A stretch of DNA of 6,274 nt from an uncultured Chloroflexota bacterium (GTDB lineage Bacteria > Chloroflexota > Limnocylindria > Limnocylindrales > CSP1-4): positions 1-6,274 of the forward strand of contig CAIYZX010000538.1 of NCBI GenBank assembly GCA_903930745.1. Reading direction: 5' to 3'. The translations under genes were made by a program, and so were the position numbers. Positions within the stretch are counted from its first letter, which is position 1, and the number at the start of each line of letters is the position of its first letter. Positions 6,062 to 6,274 of the stretch are shown here, piece after piece. The notes beneath the pieces were generated by a model. That model was not told the origin of the DNA. It ran no database searches and was given only the letters and a program-made list of their open reading frames with translations.

Positions 6062-6274
6062 ATGTCCACAGCCGCCCCTCGACCTGTGAAGGAGCCGCGC
6101 CTCGCCATTCGGGGCGTGATCCTCGCGGCGGCTCGTCCGCTGCTGGCGGAGGACCCGGGCACCAGCCTGGAGCGGATCGCGGAGGCCGCAGGCGTCAGCC
6201 GGGCCAGCTTCTACCGCCACTTCCACAACCGGGCGGAGCTGCTGGACGCGCTGGACGTTGAGCCGGACCCGGGC
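6062..6274 (+). CDS. TetR/AcrR-family transcriptional regulator, N-terminal part (cut by window end)
   Basis: Seventy-one codons, open to the last base. The visible part is a TetR DNA-binding domain: helix 1 in RLAIRGVILAAARPLLAE (13-30), then the helix-turn-helix with SLERIAEAAGVSR (35-47) and the recognition helix ASFYRHFHNRAELL (48-61). The family binds palindromic operators as dimers and usually represses, with release by a small ligand. The ligand-binding part lies beyond the window, so the inducer cannot be guessed. ATG at 6062 gives a normal-length N-terminus but has no Shine-Dalgarno site, so translation may be leaderless. In-frame ATGs at 6035 and 6020 also exist, but they would add an untypical Cys-rich leader and overlap the dyads; GTG at 6086 is another option. 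It is divergent from the reductase gene with two dyads between them, suggesting autoregulation and possibly control of the reductase. The tail ALDVEPDPG hints at a second domain following. Confidence 0.85.
   Translation, partial: MSTAAPRPVKEPRLAIRGVILAAARPLLAEDPGTSLERIAEAAGVSRASFYRHFHNRAELLDALDVEPDPG

Noticed and set aside
4625..6226. Open frame on the - strand overlapping the reductase in another frame, with an internal ATG at 6004 behind AAGGGG
   Set aside because: Its translation is a Gly/Arg-rich shadow of the reductase. The redox and nucleotide-binding motifs are all in the 4747-5985 frame.

Overview
This is a gene-dense, very GC-rich (about 70% by eye) bacterial chromosomal window. It holds three complete genes and the start of a fourth. 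The base composition, the glutaredoxin active-site context (WCPDCRRSK) and the TetR style suggest a high-GC lineage such as Chloroflexota (Limnocylindria-like) or Actinomycetota. No rRNA or other marker gene settles the phylum, so this is a weak inference. I see no tRNA, rRNA, CRISPR array, insertion sequence or prophage gene, and no intergenic stretch longer than about 100 bp.

Left half (41-4726, + strand): a tight two-gene operon. The first gene is an Mre11/SbcD-type metallophosphoesterase of the YhaO kind. The second is a 1129-residue SbcC/Rad50-like ATPase of the YhaN kind. They are 3 bp apart, and the Shine-Dalgarno site of the second lies inside the last codons of the first. By family they should form a nuclease-ATPase complex acting on DNA ends. 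The ATPase has no CxxC zinc hook. The middle of its long Ala/Arg/Glu-rich arms instead carries two closely spaced hydrophobic segments, which would tether the complex to the membrane.

Right half: a convergent - strand gene (4747-5985) encodes a single-chain fusion of an N-terminal glutaredoxin-like domain (CPDC) to a low-molecular-weight thioredoxin reductase (CATC). It looks like a self-contained disulfide reduction module. Divergent from it, a TetR-type regulator starts at 6062 and runs off the window end; only its N-terminal DNA-binding domain is visible. The 76-97 bp between these two genes carry two adjoining imperfect dyads (5999-6025 and 6023-6055). These are good candidates for operators through which the TetR protein controls itself and perhaps the reductase.

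The operon and the redox/regulator pair converge with a 20-bp gap and show no sign of shared regulation. Nothing here forms an obviously new defence or mobile system. The most distinctive items are the membrane hairpin in the SMC-like ATPase, the glutaredoxin-thioredoxin reductase fusion with an altered NADPH-binding motif, and the double dyad.
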